Assembly: GCA_964387775.1 (NCBI GenBank)
Contig: CAYLZO010000120.1
Span: forward strand, 1 to 15,751
Direction: 5' to 3'
DNA: 15,751 nt
DNA from: CAYLZO01 sp964387775
Lineage (GTDB): Bacteria; Chloroflexota; Anaerolineae; JAAYZQ01
Part shown: positions 13,979-15,751 of the stretch, in pieces
How positions within the stretch are numbered: the first letter of the stretch is position 1
How the letters are laid out: each line of letters starts with the position of its first letter
Made by a program: the position numbers and the translations under genes
Notes under the pieces: model-generated
What the model was told of the DNA's origin: nothing
What the model saw: the letters and a program-made list of their open reading frames with translations, nothing else
The model's database searches: none

Positions 13979-15751
13979 ATGTGGCAAAACAACTGGCGTG
14001 ACGAAACCTGGGCGCGGCTCGACCAGCCCTGGGACGTGATCGTCGTCGGCGGCGGGATCACGGGCGCGGGCATCTTGCGCGAGGCGGCGCGCCTGGGGTT
14101 ACGCGTGCTGCTGGTCGACCGCCGCGACTTTGGCTGGGGGACCTCCAGCCGCTCGTCAAAGCTGGTTCACGGCGGGCTGCGCTACTTGAAAGAGGGCAAG
14201 GTGCGGCTGACGCGGGCCTCGGTCGGCGAGCGGCAGCGGCTGCTGCACGAGGGGCCGGGCCTCATCGACCCGCTCGGCTTCCTGCTGGCGACCTACGAGG
14301 GCGACCGGCCCGGCCGCTGGACCTACCGCGCCGGCCTGTCGGTCTATGACCTGCTGGCCCTGCAATGGAGCCACAACTATTACGGTCCCGAGGATTTTCA
14401 AATGCTGGCGCCCCACATCAGCCAGGAGGGGCTGGCGGGGGGCTTTCGCTACGGCGACGCCCAGACCGACGACGCCCGCCTGGTGCTGCGTATCATCCAG
14501 GAGGCGGTGGCCGACGGCGGCGTGGCGATCAACTACGTCGCCGCCGAGGGCGTGCTGCGCGACGCGACGCAGCACACGGCGCCGGTAGTGGGTGTACGGC
14601 TGCGCGACCTGGCAACGGATCGGGCGGCAGAGGTGCGCGGCAAGGTCGTCGTCAACGCCACCGGGGCCTGGGCCGACGAGTTGAGAAAGGAGATTGGCGC
14701 CGAGCCCGTCATCCGGCCCCTGCGCGGCAGCCACCTGATTTTCCCGTCGTGGCGGCTGCCGGTGGCCCAGGCGGTCAGCTTTTTGCACCCGGTAGACCGC
14801 CGCCCGGTGTTCATCTTTCCCTGGGAGGGCATCACCCTGGTGGGCACCACCGACGTGGACCACACCTGTGCCTGCGGCCCCGGCGCAGGCGAGCAGCCCC
14901 TGGACGCCGAGCCGCACATCAGCGGCGACGAGGTGGCCTACCTCATGGCCGCCGTCGAGGCCCAGTTCCCCGCGCTGCGGCTGGGCCTGGACGACGTGGT
15001 CTCGACCTTTGCCGGGGTGCGGCCCGTCATCGGCACGGGCGCGGCCGATCCGTCGAAGGAATCGCGCGACCACGTGGTCTGGCAGGAGGATGGGCTGCTG
15101 ACGGTCACGGGCGGCAAGCTGACGACCTTTCGCCTGATCGCGCTCGATGCTTTGAAGGCGGTCCGCGCCCGGCTGCCCACAATGCCACCGCTGGATCATG
15201 ACGTGCCGGTGCTCGATCCGGTGGACGTCGATTTGCCGGTCGAGAATCACCTGGACGAGGCGGCGCGGCGGCGCCTGCTGGGCCGCTACGCCGCCCAGGC
15301 GCCGGCGCTGGTCCGGGCGGCGGGGCCGGGGGAGCTGGAGCCGGTCCCCGGCACGGAGACGCTGTGGGCCGAGCTGCGTTGGGCGGCCCGCGCCGAGGGC
15401 GTGGTCCACCTCGACGACCTGCTGCTGCGCCGGGTGCGGCTGGGCCACCTGTTGCCCGAGGGGGGCCGCGAGCTGCTGCCGCGTTTCCGGGCCATCTGCC
15501 AGCCGGAGCTGAGCTGGGACGACACCCTCTGGGAAGTCGAGGAAGCGGCCTACCTCGACCTGTGGCACTGCTGCTACAGCCTGCCCGACCGGGCGACCAT
15601 CCCCGACTGGCAGGCCATGCTGGCCGAGGCGCAGGCCAGGCGGGCCGCCGCCCGGCCGACGCGGCGGCACAGGGTGATCAAACGCTCGGCGCTGGCGAGT
15701 GTGTTGCTGGCCGTGGCCTCGTTGCTTATCCTGCTTTACCTCAGGAGACGG
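13979..15751 (+). CDS. glpD: FAD-dependent glycerol-3-phosphate dehydrogenase with C-terminal hydrophobic segment (open at window end)
   Basis: 591 codons from ATG at 13979 (GGAG 8 nt upstream) to the window edge without a stop. It oxidises sn-glycerol-3-phosphate to DHAP and passes electrons to quinone at the cytoplasmic membrane. Visible signatures: Rossmann FAD motif VVGGGITGAG (22-31); the family block SSRSSKLVHGGLRYLKEG (56-73); NATGAWADEL; GTTDVDH; FAGVRPVIG (344-352); GGKLTTFR (378-385); and a C-terminal DAO_C-like helical region with ELRWAARAEGVVHLDDLLLRRVRLG. Residues about 570-588 are a hydrophobic stretch flanked by RRHRVIKR and RRR, unlike E. coli GlpD (about 500 residues), which has no such helix. 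It could be a tail anchor. The gene follows the flavoprotein gene in the same direction but is separated by the minus-strand peptidase cassette. GlpA is an alternative name; no GlpB or GlpC is seen. Confidence 0.93.
   Translation, partial: MWQNNWRDETWARLDQPWDVIVVGGGITGAGILREAARLGLRVLLVDRRDFGWGTSSRSSKLVHGGLRYLKEGKVRLTRASVGERQRLLHEGPGLIDPLGFLLATYEGDRPGRWTYRAGLSVYDLLALQWSHNYYGPEDFQMLAPHISQEGLAGGFRYGDAQTDDARLVLRIIQEAVADGGVAINYVAAEGVLRDATQHTAPVVGVRLRDLATDRAAEVRGKVVVNATGAWADELRKEIGAEPVIRPLRGSHLIFPSWRLPVAQAVSFLHPVDRRPVFIFPWEGITLVGTTDVDHTCACGPGAGEQPLDAEPHISGDEVAYLMAAVEAQFPALRLGLDDVVSTFAGVRPVIGTGAADPSKESRDHVVWQEDGLLTVTGGKLTTFRLIALDALKAVRARLPTMPPLDHDVPVLDPVDVDLPVENHLDEAARRRLLGRYAAQAPALVRAAGPGELEPVPGTETLWAELRWAARAEGVVHLDDLLLRRVRLGHLLPEGGRELLPRFRAICQPELSWDDTLWEVEEAAYLDLWHCCYSLPDRATIPDWQAMLAEAQARRAAARPTRRHRVIKRSALASVLLAVASLLILLYLRRR

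Noticed and set aside
14156..15670. 504-codon minus-strand frame opposite the dehydrogenase
   Set aside because: In-register shadow of the dehydrogenase; no start signal and no recognisable motif.

Overview
The window looks like a piece of a Chloroflexota genome, most likely Anaerolineae or Caldilineae. This is inferred from the GC-rich coding sequence, a giant cytosolic PAS/GAF hybrid histidine kinase, a DUF4139 protein, heptameric tandem repeats filling intergenic gaps, and short dispersed repeats read in frame inside a gene. No rRNA, tRNA, CRISPR array, transposase or integrase was seen.

Left part (1-8661, minus strand): a sensor-kinase operon. A 2544-residue hybrid kinase (N-terminal receiver fragment, six PAS, eight GAF, HisKA, HATPase, C-terminal receiver) is followed after 24 nt by a second PAS/GAF protein that runs off the window's left edge. 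A sigma70-type promoter with an exact extended -10 lies upstream, in the gap shared with the divergent plus-strand gene.

Middle (8880-13002, plus strand): a secreted DUF4139 protein, then an intergenic region with a heptamer repeat hairpin, a second inverted repeat, a near-perfect sigma70 promoter and a FadR-type operator. Next come a close FadR homologue and, after a gap almost wholly occupied by a 28-bp heptamer-built RNA hairpin, an alkyl-DHAP-synthase-like flavoprotein. The operator covers the predicted transcription start, so the regulator probably controls its own gene and the flavoprotein.

Right part (13049-15751): a minus-strand two-gene cassette (a small protein weakly resembling PepSY plus a C39-like cysteine peptidase) with a consensus promoter sits between the flavoprotein gene and a plus-strand FAD glycerol-3-phosphate dehydrogenase. 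The dehydrogenase is open at the right edge and carries an unusual C-terminal hydrophobic segment.

Functional reading (inference): FadR senses acyl-CoA, the dehydrogenase makes DHAP, and an AGPS-type enzyme would turn acyl-DHAP into alkyl-DHAP. Together they suggest an acyl-CoA-responsive glycerolipid or ether-lipid module. The kinase operon and the peptidase cassette have no evident link to it. The long reading frames opposite the kinase, DUF4139 and dehydrogenase genes are in-register antisense artefacts of GC-rich codon use.
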